This document shows positions 1 through 8,707 of a stretch of 64,000 nt of DNA, piece after piece. Each line of letters starts with the position of its first letter. Within the stretch, counting starts at the first letter, position 1. Made by a program: the position numbers and the translations under genes. A model generated the notes under the pieces. It ran no database searches. It saw only the letters and a list, made by a program, of their open reading frames with translations, and was not told the DNA's origin. Source of the DNA: JAGQVA01 sp041391725 (GTDB lineage: Bacteria > Bacteroidota > Bacteroidia > J057); assembly GCA_041391725.1 (NCBI GenBank), contig JAWKNL010000022.1, positions 47,036 to 111,035 of the forward strand, given 5' to 3'.

Positions 1-160
1 CTCCAATGAGGATCGTGCCGTCGGGGGCGCGCAGGAGTTTTCGGGGATAGTCATCGCCGATATTGTCGTAGAACCGCTGAAATACCAGATGTGGGAATAA
101 CTGCCCATAAGAAGGGGTCGTAAGGGTAAGCAGAAAAAGCACGAGTACGTATCGCATCAT
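1..160 (-). CDS. Secreted protein, N-terminal part only
   Basis: The reading frame starts at ATG 160 and runs off the left edge of the window. The first 20 residues form a signal peptide (hydrophobic LVLFLLTLTTPSYG followed by Q). The mature part begins LFPHLVFQRF and contains DDYPRKLLRAPDGTILIG, a pattern common in secreted beta-propeller or PQQ-like repeat proteins of Bacteroidota. Only about 53 residues are visible, so the family is a guess; export is well supported. Confidence 0.6.
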   Translation of the reverse strand, partial: MMRYVLVLFLLTLTTPSYGQLFPHLVFQRFYDNIGDDYPRKLLRAPDGTILIG

Positions 161-574
161 ATGCCCGGGTAGTGAAGTGCTGGATGAATACAAGTATAAA
201 CTAATTTTCTCAAACTCTGAGAAGGCATACAGGAGAAAACCATGCGCGCCGGATGTCGTTTGTCGCGACTATGCATGAATCAGGCAATTTATTGAACAAT
301 CATTTCATAAATCAAATGATATTTTGGGATGAAAGGTTTTGGGGAAATAAGTTATTGGTGGTATAAATGAGTATAAGGGAAACGTGTGAAAAAACCGTTC
401 AAACAATGAATAAGGCGGTATATGTATGATTTGTTACCGCGTAATTTATCAAGGGTAATGTAAGGCGAATTCTTTTTTACATTTACTCATAACTCCTGCC
501 ACACCTATATTTGTTGTATTAATTTTCACAATAAGTGTTTCGTTTGCTAACGATACTACAACCGTTTTGCTACT
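161..574. other. Intergenic region, no gene seen
   Basis: About 410 AT-rich bases between a minus-strand secreted-protein gene and a plus-strand one. No credible reading frame, RNA gene or strong hairpin is visible. It presumably holds the divergent promoters, but no clear TAnnTTTG box could be assigned. Confidence 0.5.
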
Positions 575-1003
575 ATGAGGTTTCATTTGTTACACCTCCT
601 GGCTCTTTCGACTACTGTGTTTTTGTTCTCGCCCGTCATTCCGAATAAGGCGTATGGGCAGGTAAGAGTAAATCCTGCTACGGCAACTTATGAGAATCAA
701 TCGGCGAAATCTTTGATTTCCAAGATTTTTGTTGACGGACAATCGTTTTCTATTGTGGCTTTTGATGAGCATGCCTCGGGAGACCGAAGTTGGGGTTTGG
801 CGAGGCTTCAGAAAAACGCTACAGGATTTGAGACAACTTATACTCAGGATTTCGCAACCTATCGTATTTTACTGCATTACCTGCCCGACAACACATTACA
901 AGTGACCACCATTGCCATGTATAAAGACGATGCTGGCATCAACGTAAACAAATATCACTTTATCAGGACGGATGAAAGGGGGAGTAGCAGTTCAAAAAAA
1001 TAG
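575..1003 (+). CDS. Hypothetical secreted protein
   Basis: A 142-residue protein with an N-terminal signal peptide (hydrophobic residues about 4-22, likely cleavage after AYG near residue 28). The mature part is about 110 residues, rich in aromatic and beta-forming residues and without cysteines, which suggests a small beta-sheet periplasmic or surface protein. No known family is recognised. It is followed by a strong hairpin terminator at 1054, so it appears to be a single-gene unit. Confidence 0.6.
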   Translation: MRFHLLHLLALSTTVFLFSPVIPNKAYGQVRVNPATATYENQSAKSLISKIFVDGQSFSIVAFDEHASGDRSWGLARLQKNATGFETTYTQDFATYRILLHYLPDNTLQVTTIAMYKDDAGINVNKYHFIRTDERGSSSSKK

Positions 1004-1053
1004 TGTTTGTTTCCCCCATCCACGAACTTTCCATTGACCCATTTAAAAAAAAA

Positions 1054-1080
1054 CGGGCTGCCTTTAACCAGGGCAGCCCG
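1054..1080. terminator. Bidirectional hairpin terminator
   Basis: CGGGCTGCC pairs perfectly with GGCAGCCCG across a 9-base loop. A-rich sequence lies to the left and T-rich sequence to the right, so it can end transcription from both the gene ending at 1003 and the minus-strand gene ending at 1100. Confidence 0.85.
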
Positions 1081-1099
1081 AAATTTTTTCTGATTGCAG

Positions 1100-1894
1100 C
1101 TACCTGCTTTCCTGAGGCTTGAGCGTTTGCTGCAGTGCCAGAATCTCTTCTTTATAGCCGTGATAGTCTGAACCGTAGGGGCTGATATCGCGAAGCTCAT
1201 TGCCGATCATCAGCGGCAATACGGGATGTGAGTCTCGCCGCATGGCGTATTTTACTTCTTCCTGAAGATTGAGATGAATCAGCCGGTGATAGTGGGAAGA
1301 GTGCCGGAAGAAATATTTTTTACGGATGTTGGCTGACTGAAACAGTGTCTCTGCCACAATAGCCGTATCCTGAAAGAGGCGGAAGTGATTGCGCAGTTTG
1401 CGCACCATTGCACCTGCAAATATCGTATCCTCCAGCGTAACATGATCTTTCCAACCGGCGCAGATCAGGCATACATGGCGGTTTTCGTTGATCAGCCAGC
1501 GGGTAAGAGCGCTGATATTACAAAACGACCCGGCGAGAATCTCTTTCGCGCCGCGCTCCTGCGCTGCCTTAATCGTACGGGTCCCGTTGGTAGTAGTAAT
1601 GGCAATTTTCCGGCCTTCGACCACTTCTCTCGGATAGGAAAAGGGCGAGTTGCCAAAGTCAAAACCTTCTACCTGTTCACCACTTCTTTCGCCGGCTATC
1701 AGATAACCGTGTTCGCGGAATGCGCGGCATTCTTCAATACTTTCTACCGGAACCATCAGCTCGGCTCCATGGTCAAATGCCACACACATGGTAGTAGTGG
1801 CGCGGAGAATATCGATGACAACGACATTCGCTTCCGAAAGATCAAACTGGTCGATCAGTGCAGGGGTAAGACAAACATGAACAAACTTTTTCAT
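1100..1894 (-). CDS. comB: 2-phosphosulfolactate phosphatase family protein
   Basis: A 264-residue member of the ComB family, which in archaeal coenzyme M synthesis hydrolyses 2-phosphosulfolactate to sulfolactate using Mg2+. Family blocks visible are VVVIDILRATTTM near the N terminus, LIAGERSGEQVEGFDFGNSP, ITTTNGTRTI and the CAGWKD segment. In Bacteroidota the physiological role is unclear, since coenzyme M is not expected. The frame opens with a TTG at 1906, but that TTG lies inside a TAACTTTG -7 box, so ATG 1894 is the better start. It lies divergent from the hydrolase gene at 2109. Confidence 0.85.
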   Translation of the reverse strand: MKKFVHVCLTPALIDQFDLSEANVVVIDILRATTTMCVAFDHGAELMVPVESIEECRAFREHGYLIAGERSGEQVEGFDFGNSPFSYPREVVEGRKIAITTTNGTRTIKAAQERGAKEILAGSFCNISALTRWLINENRHVCLICAGWKDHVTLEDTIFAGAMVRKLRNHFRLFQDTAIVAETLFQSANIRKKYFFRHSSHYHRLIHLNLQEEVKYAMRRDSHPVLPLMIGNELRDISPYGSDYHGYKEEILALQQTLKPQESR

Positions 1895-1903
1895 TGTATT
1901 CGT

Positions 1904-1911
1904 CAAAGTTA
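1904..1911 (-). promoter_or_regulatory. -7 box TAACTTTG of the comB-like gene
   Basis: Reading the minus strand, TAACTTTG matches the Bacteroidota sigma-A -7 consensus TAnnTTTG and ends 9 bases before ATG 1894. It rules out the TTG at 1906 as the likely start and implies a very short leader. No clear -33 box is seen. Confidence 0.5.
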
Positions 1912-2108
1912 ATATTCAGATGAGAACTAAGCCAACGATCTGCATCGGGCGCAAAATTGGGTTTTTTATGCAAGAGTTTCAAAAATAAAGGGAATAGAAT
2001 TTCCGTGATTCAAACTTATGGTGTTTGTGATAAACCCATCGCACACAACTACCCGCAGGATGACGAGGATTTCTGCCTTCATATCAAGAAAAAATCTTTA
2101 TTTCACTC

Positions 2109-2840
2109 ATGTTTCTTCAACTTTTTCTTTTTCACCCCGAAAAACTCAGGCAGGACTACCATTTTTCCTTTCCCTGGCTTTGTGACGAGTTTTTTCTTAC
2201 CGCCCCTGACGGTGCCTGTATTCATGGTCTCAGATTTCCGCTTCCGGCTCCGAAGGGGCTGATTCTCTATTTCCACGGCAATGCCGACAACCTCGCCCGG
2301 TGGGGGCAGGTAGCCGGAGATTTTCTCCACCTGAATTATGAAGTATGGATGATCGATTACCGGGGTTTTGGAAAAAGTACCGGACGGCTTTCAGAAGACG
2401 CACTGCACAGTGATGCTGCTATGTTTTATGATTATGCCCTGACTGTTTTTCCGCCCGAAAAAATTGTGATTTACGGACGTTCTCTCGGCTCTGCCTTAGC
2501 TACCCGGCTGGCTTCTGAAGTAACCTCCAGGCAACTGATACTCGAAACGCCTTTTTTCAACCTGCCCGAGTTGCTGCTGCACTATGTACCCTTTATCGGC
2601 GACAAAATTCCCTGGGAATATCAGTTTCGCTCAGACCTGTATATCCGGAAGGTGGATGTTCCCATTACTATATTTCACGGCACAAAAGATGAAGTAGTGC
2701 CTTATGGGGAGGGCACAAAATTTGAAGGACTGCTGGGCGAAAAAGTGTTGTTTATAACAGTCGAAGGCGGAAAACACAAAAATATTGGGGAATACCGGCT
2801 GTACCACGAAGTGCTGGAATCAATACTGGGGGAGGGGTGA
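2109..2840 (+). CDS. Alpha/beta hydrolase (BEM46/YfhR-like)
   Basis: A 243-residue serine hydrolase fold. The oxyanion segment YFHGNADN lies at residues 54-61, the nucleophile elbow is GRSLGSA near residue 123, the acid region is FHGTKDEVVPYGEG near residue 200, and a histidine in GGKHKN fits the catalytic triad. This architecture matches small BEM46-type hydrolases of unknown substrate. The N terminus is moderately hydrophobic but not a clear signal peptide. It is transcribed alone, about 50 bases upstream of the toxin-antitoxin pair. Confidence 0.8.
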   Translation: MFLQLFLFHPEKLRQDYHFSFPWLCDEFFLTAPDGACIHGLRFPLPAPKGLILYFHGNADNLARWGQVAGDFLHLNYEVWMIDYRGFGKSTGRLSEDALHSDAAMFYDYALTVFPPEKIVIYGRSLGSALATRLASEVTSRQLILETPFFNLPELLLHYVPFIGDKIPWEYQFRSDLYIRKVDVPITIFHGTKDEVVPYGEGTKFEGLLGEKVLFITVEGGKHKNIGEYRLYHEVLESILGEG

Positions 2841-2889
2841 ATATTTTTTTTGCATTAATCGTATATTTATACCTAAATCTTATTGAATA

Positions 2890-3375
2890 ATGGTTAATGA
2901 CAATAAATTCCAGGCTCTTGTTCTACATATAGGGAACAGCCCACTTGTCAGTAATCTTGGAATGACCAAGCTCTGGAAGCTAATTTATTTTATTGACTCT
3001 GAGGCATTAAGAGAATTAGGTGATTCAATTTCTGGTTCTGATTTCATCAAGTATGAACATGGCCCTGTGCCGGCTAAAGGGGAGAAAATAATTCAAAAAA
3101 TGCAGAAGAGCGAAGCAATAGAAATTATTCAGGAGAAATTCTCTAGCTATAGAATTAGCAGAATAGTTGCCAGAATAAATTCCTCAGATGATATTTTTTC
3201 TGCTGTTGAAATAGCTTTAATTGACAAAATTCTTCAAAAATACGGTCAGTTTACGGCCGCATACCTTTCAGAACTCAGCCACAGAGAACCTGCGTGGTAT
3301 TTCGCCGAAAGCTTACAAAAACTTAAGCCAGATCTCATGTTATATGGTTTTGAAGAAGATCCGGAGGGCCTGTAA
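2890..3375 (+). CDS. Panacea-domain antitoxin (SocA/DUF4065-like)
   Basis: A 161-residue protein with the Panacea signature: LVSNLGMTKLWKLIYFID near residues 19-36, then SGSDFIKYEHGPVPAKGE, and a C-terminal HREPAWYFA segment. Panacea proteins (DUF4065, related to SocA and phage GepA) are promiscuous antitoxins that neutralise different toxin folds encoded next to them. The stop is two bases before the ATG of a RelE-like gene at 3378, so the two are co-transcribed in antitoxin-toxin order. AT content is higher than in flanking core genes, which suggests acquisition. Confidence 0.8.
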   Translation: MVNDNKFQALVLHIGNSPLVSNLGMTKLWKLIYFIDSEALRELGDSISGSDFIKYEHGPVPAKGEKIIQKMQKSEAIEIIQEKFSSYRISRIVARINSSDDIFSAVEIALIDKILQKYGQFTAAYLSELSHREPAWYFAESLQKLKPDLMLYGFEEDPEGL

Positions 3376-3377
3376 TA

Positions 3378-3746
3378 ATGATGGTAAGGTTTCATTGTGA
3401 GCGGGCAGGCAGGAAAAATGCACGTAAGGCAAAACACAAAGTTTTAGATACTTGTGCGAATTTGAAAAAGGTTCTCAGTCTGAATCCTGATTACGGAGTT
3501 CTCATTCCGGGAAAAGAAGGATTGAGAAAGATGCGATTGATGGTTCCCGGGTTAAATACGGGCAAAAGTGGGGGATATCGTTTAATTTATAGAGCTGAAA
3601 TAATAGATGAGGTGTGGCATATTATTTTCTTAAAAACCTATTTTAAGGGAGATCGCGATGACCTGACTTCATCTGAATACAAAGAAATGCTGCACCTGTC
3701 AGAGGAGATTTTTGCTAATCCTTTTGAGTTTGAATGGGAGGATTAA
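3378..3746 (+). CDS. RelE/HigB-like toxin paired with Panacea antitoxin
   Basis: A 122-residue basic protein. The stretch GKSGGYRLIYR followed by the hydrophobic strand VWHIIFLKTYFKG and then DRDDLTSSEYK is the core of RelE/ParE-superfamily mRNA interferases (RVIY strand, hydrophobic strand, charged C-terminal helix). The predicted role is ribosome-dependent or free RNA cleavage kept in check by the upstream Panacea protein. Tandem ATG codons open the frame, and the first was chosen. The cytoplasmic pair ends at the hairpin at 3797. Confidence 0.7.
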   Translation: MMVRFHCERAGRKNARKAKHKVLDTCANLKKVLSLNPDYGVLIPGKEGLRKMRLMVPGLNTGKSGGYRLIYRAEIIDEVWHIIFLKTYFKGDRDDLTSSEYKEMLHLSEEIFANPFEFEWED

Positions 3747-3796
3747 ATAAGTTCATGGCTTAATCTTTAAAAAATATTTCCCTGAAGCATAAAAAC

Positions 3797-3821
3797 AAAA
3801 AGTCCCGAAAAGGGACTTTTT
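3797..3821. terminator. Bidirectional hairpin terminator
   Basis: AAAAAGTCCC and GGGACTTTTT pair across a GAAAA loop with A and T tracts built into the stem. It lies between the convergent toxin gene (ending 3746) and bacilliredoxin gene (ending 3852), so it should serve both. Confidence 0.85.
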
Positions 3822-3851
3822 GAAGAAAACATATCTTATTGTTTCAGCGAA

Positions 3852-4274
3852 TTATTCGCAAAACTCATCGTAGGCAGCCATAAGATTTGCGGCAATCATG
3901 GACGCAGAGCGGCCTTCGATGTGGTGGCGCTCAATCATGTGAACCAGTTCGCCATTTTTGAAAAGCGCTACGCTCGGAGAGGAAGGCGGGTAGGGGAGGA
4001 GGTATTCTCTCGCCTTTTTGGTCGCTTCGGTATCTACGCCGGCAAAAACCGTTACCACCTTGTCAGGGGTGATTTCATGTTGCAGCGAATATATAACGCC
4101 GGGGCGCGCAGCACCTGCGGCGCAACCACATACGGAGTTTACCATAAGCAGCACCGTACCTTCGCTGTTGCGCAGTATCTGATCCACTTCGGCAGCAGTT
4201 TTCAAAGACTGAAAACCTACGTTCTCCAGTTCGGCAGCCATCGGGGCAGTTAATTCAGTAGGATACATATTCAA
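3852..4274 (-). CDS. BrxA/BrxB-family bacilliredoxin
   Basis: A 140-residue thioredoxin-fold protein of the YphP/YqiW family. The redox motif is CGC within SVCGCAAGAARPG near residue 48; these proteins remove bacillithiol from S-bacillithiolated proteins and can act as disulfide isomerases. Other family blocks are FAGVDTEATKKAREY and the C-terminal IEGRSASMIAANLM. The length is normal for the family. It is cytoplasmic and transcribed alone, and its presence suggests the organism makes bacillithiol. Confidence 0.9.
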   Translation of the reverse strand: MNMYPTELTAPMAAELENVGFQSLKTAAEVDQILRNSEGTVLLMVNSVCGCAAGAARPGVIYSLQHEITPDKVVTVFAGVDTEATKKAREYLLPYPPSSPSVALFKNGELVHMIERHHIEGRSASMIAANLMAAYDEFCE

Positions 4275-4399
4275 TGATTTTAGAATTGTAAAACAGAAAA
4301 CTTATGCAAATTTACGATTCCGGAAGGACTTATGCATGAAATTCTCGCCAGAATCGCGAAAATTAACGCTTTGATTATACGTCCGTTCCTTCAATTGTT

Positions 4400-4407
4400 T
4401 ACCTTTG
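4400..4407 (+). promoter_or_regulatory. -7 box TACCTTTG before the 690-residue secreted protein
   Basis: A perfect TAnnTTTG box ends 7 bases before ATG 4415, so transcription should begin almost at the start codon and the mRNA would be leaderless or nearly so. No convincing -33 TTTG at normal spacing was found. Confidence 0.55.
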
Positions 4408-4414
4408 CACCACT

Positions 4415-6487
4415 ATGAACCGTCTAATCCTGGTTTTTGTTTGGGGAACCTGTGTTCTCCCCCTGTTTGCACAACAGGCCAATGTGTTTCAGGAAAAAGT
4501 AACCAACGCCGGAAACATTGCTGCCACGATTAATAATCTGGGCATGATCGGCAACAGCTTTAGTGGAAGCTTTAATGTGGAAGGGTTTGCTTCCTGCGAA
4601 TACCCCGCCAATTCGGGGATCGAACATGTCTTCGACGGCGGCCTATGGGTTGGTGGCCGGGTGAATGGCGAAATCGCTGTCAGCTCCGGCGCCATTGATG
4701 ATGCCAGTGGATACGCCACCGGTAAACGCGGATTTGAGTTTACCTCCCGCTCTCCCCTTCTTGAGCGCTCCACGCTGTATGACAGCCCTTTTTTCACCCC
4801 ACAGGCGATTTCCCATCAGGACCTTGTCTCCACCTTCACCGATACTGCCATTGCGATTTCCACAGGTGGAGGCAGTATTCCGATCACCGACCACCTCAAA
4901 CCCCTGGGGCTGGAAGTGGATTTTCAGGCCTATAACTGGAACTTTACCTTCGCTGACTTTTTTATTATCCTCAACTATCACATTACCAATATCAGCAGCA
5001 ACCCCATTCAGGATATTTACCTCGGATTCTGGCTCGATGGAGTAGTGCGAAATATCAATATCACTCCTCCCGGAGGAACCGCCTTTTTTAGTCAGGGCGG
5101 AAACGGGTTTATCGACTCCCTCAACATGGGTTACGAATTTGATGCGCTCGGCGATGTAGGTTATACCGACAGCTACGTAGGAACCAAATTTCTCGGTGCG
5201 GAAATCAACGGAGACTGCCCTTCTTCTCCCGATTTCAAAGTTCATTTTAATACCTGGCAGTTCCGCAATTCTGCTGACCCTCTGTTTTTCTTCCCCGATG
5301 ACGATAACAAAAAATACGGAAAACTCACTACCGGCCTCAATTATCTCTCCGGATGGCCCGACATCCAAAAGCAAATCAATACCGCCAACAACCGCTCCAA
5401 CCTCGTATCTGCCGGGCCGATACCCATCCTGATGCCGGGCCAGTCGATGGACGTTGCTTTTGCTATTGTCTGCGCCAAAAGAGTATTTGACGGACTTCCC
5501 GCCTCAGTCAACAGCCCCGCCCAGCGCGCCAACCTTATCCAGAATGCCCAGTGGGCACAGACTGCTTACCTCGGCGAAGACGCCAACGGAAACTGCCGAC
5601 TGGACCCCGGCGAAGACCGCGACGGAAACGGGCGCATTACCCGCTTTATTCTCCCGTCTCCGCCCGACCGCCCTGTAATGAAAGTCGTGCCGGGAGACCA
5701 CGTGATTGATGTTTACTGGTCCGACAATGCCGAGCAATCCATAGATCCGATTTCCAAAAAACAGGATTTTGAAGGCTACCGGCTGTACAAAACCACTGTA
5801 GGGTTTGATGTGCAGAATACCCAGGATATATTCCAGTCGCTGAATCTCTCGGGCGAATGGGACATCCCCGGCAATGAGAAATTTTTTGAAACGGGTTTTG
5901 AAAGCATTCGCCTCGACGATCCGGTTACTTTCCCCGGCGATCCCAACGCATACCATTACAAATATACCTTCAGAAATATCGCCAATGGCTGGCAGCATGT
6001 GATTGCCCTCACCGCCTTCGATGAAGGGGATGTGGTCAACAACCTTGAGTCGCTCGAATCGGCCCCGCTTGCAAACCTGAAGCGCGTATTTGCCGGCAAA
6101 CCCGGCAACACCGGTTTCGCCAACGGCGAGCCCTTTGTCTATCCCAATCCCTACTATGCCCGTGCCGACTGGGAAGGCGCAAGTACATTTGAAGAAGACC
6201 GGAAAATTATTTTTGCCAACCTCCCCAAAAATGCTGAAGTGAGGATTTATACCCTCGCCGGTGATCTTGTAGATGTATTTGAGCACAGCGAATCCTACAA
6301 CGGATCCGATACCCGTTGGCACAGTACATATTCTGACCCTGAAAACGCAGTTTTTTCCGGAGGCGAACATGCATGGGATCTCTTGTCTCAGGATAATCAG
6401 ATCATTGCCAGAGGGTTATACCTTTTTGTCGTCAGAGACCTCGACAGTGGCAAGATCATGAGGGGAAAATTCGTTGTAATAAAGTAA
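4415..6487 (+). CDS. Large secreted protein with type IX secretion C-terminal domain
   Basis: A 690-residue exported protein. A signal peptide covers residues 1-20 (LILVFVWGTCVLPLFA then QQ). The body has no recognised enzyme motif; a segment near residue 390 rich in Asp-Gly-Asn (EDANGNCRLDPGEDRDGNG) looks like a calcium-binding dockerin or EF-hand-like loop. The last 90 residues have the type A sorting pattern: NPYY, beta strands with VRIYTLAGDLV, an HAWDLLSQDNQIIARGLY turn and terminal KFVVIK. It should pass through the type IX system and be attached to or released from the cell surface. It forms a likely operon with the next two genes (28- and 20-base gaps). Confidence 0.8.
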   Translation: MNRLILVFVWGTCVLPLFAQQANVFQEKVTNAGNIAATINNLGMIGNSFSGSFNVEGFASCEYPANSGIEHVFDGGLWVGGRVNGEIAVSSGAIDDASGYATGKRGFEFTSRSPLLERSTLYDSPFFTPQAISHQDLVSTFTDTAIAISTGGGSIPITDHLKPLGLEVDFQAYNWNFTFADFFIILNYHITNISSNPIQDIYLGFWLDGVVRNINITPPGGTAFFSQGGNGFIDSLNMGYEFDALGDVGYTDSYVGTKFLGAEINGDCPSSPDFKVHFNTWQFRNSADPLFFFPDDDNKKYGKLTTGLNYLSGWPDIQKQINTANNRSNLVSAGPIPILMPGQSMDVAFAIVCAKRVFDGLPASVNSPAQRANLIQNAQWAQTAYLGEDANGNCRLDPGEDRDGNGRITRFILPSPPDRPVMKVVPGDHVIDVYWSDNAEQSIDPISKKQDFEGYRLYKTTVGFDVQNTQDIFQSLNLSGEWDIPGNEKFFETGFESIRLDDPVTFPGDPNAYHYKYTFRNIANGWQHVIALTAFDEGDVVNNLESLESAPLANLKRVFAGKPGNTGFANGEPFVYPNPYYARADWEGASTFEEDRKIIFANLPKNAEVRIYTLAGDLVDVFEHSESYNGSDTRWHSTYSDPENAVFSGGEHAWDLLSQDNQIIARGLYLFVVRDLDSGKIMRGKFVVIK

Positions 6488-6515
6488 AAATCCTTAATAC
6501 CAAAACCTTTTAATC

Positions 6516-8687
6516 ATGATGAAAAAACTTACTCTGGTTTTGCTGGCATTATGCTTTAGCTGGACGGTTCGCGCCCAGTATGACACGCTTACCATTCAGC
6601 AGATTCAGTTTGTATCCCAGCCCGATCTGGCCAACTGCAATGACACCTCTTCCTATCATGGCGATACTGTGTATGTGTATGGAACCGTGATGATGGATGG
6701 CGGACTTGCTCAGGCAGCAGGTGGACGTAATGTGTGGATTCAAAGTGGTACAGGCCCTTTCTCCGGTATTGACATTTTCACCACCGGCGTGCCTACCCCT
6801 GTTCCTGGTACCGACGTGCTCGACCTCGCCGCAGGTGATTCTATTCTCGTAAAAGCCAAAGTGGATCAGTTTCGCGGAGAATCTGAGCTTATCCCCCTTG
6901 AAATTCAGGTGATCAGCTTTGGCCGCCCGGTTAACTATCAGACCATCGACATTGGCGACCTCAACGACAATCAGAAAGTAAATATTCCCCAGACGGGCGA
7001 ACAGTGGGAAGGAACCTATGTCGAAATCCAGAATGTAACCGTAGTTTCCGTTGACAATTTTACTGCCAGTGGAGTCGAACGCGTAAGTTTTGATGTCGAA
7101 GACGCCAACGGAAATCTGGTGACGATTTCTGACCGGTTTCTGGCTCAGCGCAAACCCAGTGCAGGAGGAATATTTGTGCCTCCGGTCGTGGGGTCAAAAT
7201 ACAATTTCATCCGTGGTGTGGTGCTTCACGGTTTCCCCAACGGATGTTTCCCCACCAACAGCGGTACGCTCCTCGGTTATGAGATCGATCCCTTCGAACC
7301 CAGTGATTATGAGGTAGGGGTTTCTGCTCCACTGATTTCTTCTGTTACACGCAACCCGATTACGCCCAAACCCACCGAAGATGCCAATATTTCTGCTGCT
7401 ATCGTTGACCCTGACGGAAACGTGGTTTCTGCTTCTCTGTTTTATGCGGTAGGGGAATCCAATAACAATTTCCTCGAAATCCCCATGACAGCAGCGGGCA
7501 ATACGTATAGTGCAGCCATTCCCAATACGGCATACAGTGAAGGCGATATCGTAAAATATTACCTCAGCGCTACCGATGACAGTGCTTTTACCACCACCAG
7601 CCCGGTAGCCAGTACTACTGCTCCTTACTTCTTTGTGGTAAGAGAAAACGGTACTACCATCTACGATGTTCAATATACTTTCTATTCCAATGGCCGCTCG
7701 GGTTATGATGGCCTCGAAGTGACCGTCGAAGGAATTGTAACGGCGACTGCCGATCCCAAAGACCTGGGGTATGTCTATATCCAGCAGGAAGGCAAAAATA
7801 CCTGGAGCGGACTGGCACTTACCGGCAATGCAACACTCGCTACCCTCAAGCGCGGAGATAAAGTTCGCACCAAAGGTGTGGTTCAGGATGTTACCAATTT
7901 TGGCCTTACCCGCCTGGGCAATATCACGGAAGTAACGGTACTGAGTCAGGGGAATGCGATTCCCGACGCAGTTGAGCTCAACCCCGATGATTTTTCGACT
8001 TATGATGTGGCAACTACCGAACCTTACGAATGTATGCTCATCAAGCTGAAAAACCCCGCAGGTGGCGATATTTATGTGGTGGAACCCAATGCCGATGGTC
8101 CCGCCAGCAATTTTGCCGAATACCGTGTGGGAACCAATCCGTTTGATCCCCTTACAGGTTGCCGCGTGCTGGCTGGAAGAGTAACTACCAGCGCTTTCAG
8201 TACACTGGCATTCTCCTATATCAACGACTCTACATGGATTACCAACTCCGGTGCTATGGATCCCAATCTTCCGGTTTGTATTGTTTCTTCCGGAGATACG
8301 ATGACCAGCCTGACCGGTATTATGTACTACAGTTTCAGCGCAATGAAGCTCCTCCCGCGCAACAATGACGATGCTGAAGGATTCAGCGGGGCCAACTGCC
8401 CGGGCGGTGTAACTGGTATTGCCGACGACCTGGCTGGTACCATCATTCGTGCTTATCCTGTTCCTGCTTCCGACGGAATTGTGGTGGAATATAGTTTCCC
8501 CAAAATGGTGTCAGGTTCGCTCCGACTCGTCGATATGATGGGCAGAACGGTAGGAAGCGAAAGTATTCAGGGACTGAATGGAACGACTTCTCTTTCCGTT
8601 TCTCACCTCTCCAATGGAAATTATTTCCTCATGGTTGAAGTAGAAGGAACCTGGATTGAGCGGAAAAAAATTGTTGTGATTCATTAA
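6516..8687 (+). CDS. Secreted OB-fold-type protein with type IX secretion C-terminal domain
   Basis: A 723-residue exported protein with a signal peptide ending near residue 20 (SWTVRA then QYD). Two related segments, about residues 25-180 and 380-510, contain strands such as VYVYGTVMM and VTVEGIVTA that resemble OB-fold nucleic-acid-binding-like domains found in Bacteroidota surface proteins. A beta-sandwich segment lies between them. The C-terminal 75 residues fit a type A sorting domain: YPVPASDGIVVEYSF, LRLVDMMGRTV, LSNGNYFLMVE and terminal KKIVVIH. The function is unknown; the surface location is well supported. Confidence 0.78.
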   Translation: MMKKLTLVLLALCFSWTVRAQYDTLTIQQIQFVSQPDLANCNDTSSYHGDTVYVYGTVMMDGGLAQAAGGRNVWIQSGTGPFSGIDIFTTGVPTPVPGTDVLDLAAGDSILVKAKVDQFRGESELIPLEIQVISFGRPVNYQTIDIGDLNDNQKVNIPQTGEQWEGTYVEIQNVTVVSVDNFTASGVERVSFDVEDANGNLVTISDRFLAQRKPSAGGIFVPPVVGSKYNFIRGVVLHGFPNGCFPTNSGTLLGYEIDPFEPSDYEVGVSAPLISSVTRNPITPKPTEDANISAAIVDPDGNVVSASLFYAVGESNNNFLEIPMTAAGNTYSAAIPNTAYSEGDIVKYYLSATDDSAFTTTSPVASTTAPYFFVVRENGTTIYDVQYTFYSNGRSGYDGLEVTVEGIVTATADPKDLGYVYIQQEGKNTWSGLALTGNATLATLKRGDKVRTKGVVQDVTNFGLTRLGNITEVTVLSQGNAIPDAVELNPDDFSTYDVATTEPYECMLIKLKNPAGGDIYVVEPNADGPASNFAEYRVGTNPFDPLTGCRVLAGRVTTSAFSTLAFSYINDSTWITNSGAMDPNLPVCIVSSGDTMTSLTGIMYYSFSAMKLLPRNNDDAEGFSGANCPGGVTGIADDLAGTIIRAYPVPASDGIVVEYSFPKMVSGSLRLVDMMGRTVGSESIQGLNGTTSLSVSHLSNGNYFLMVEVEGTWIERKKIVVIH

Positions 8688-8707
8688 TCAATCGTTGAAC
8701 CTTACCG

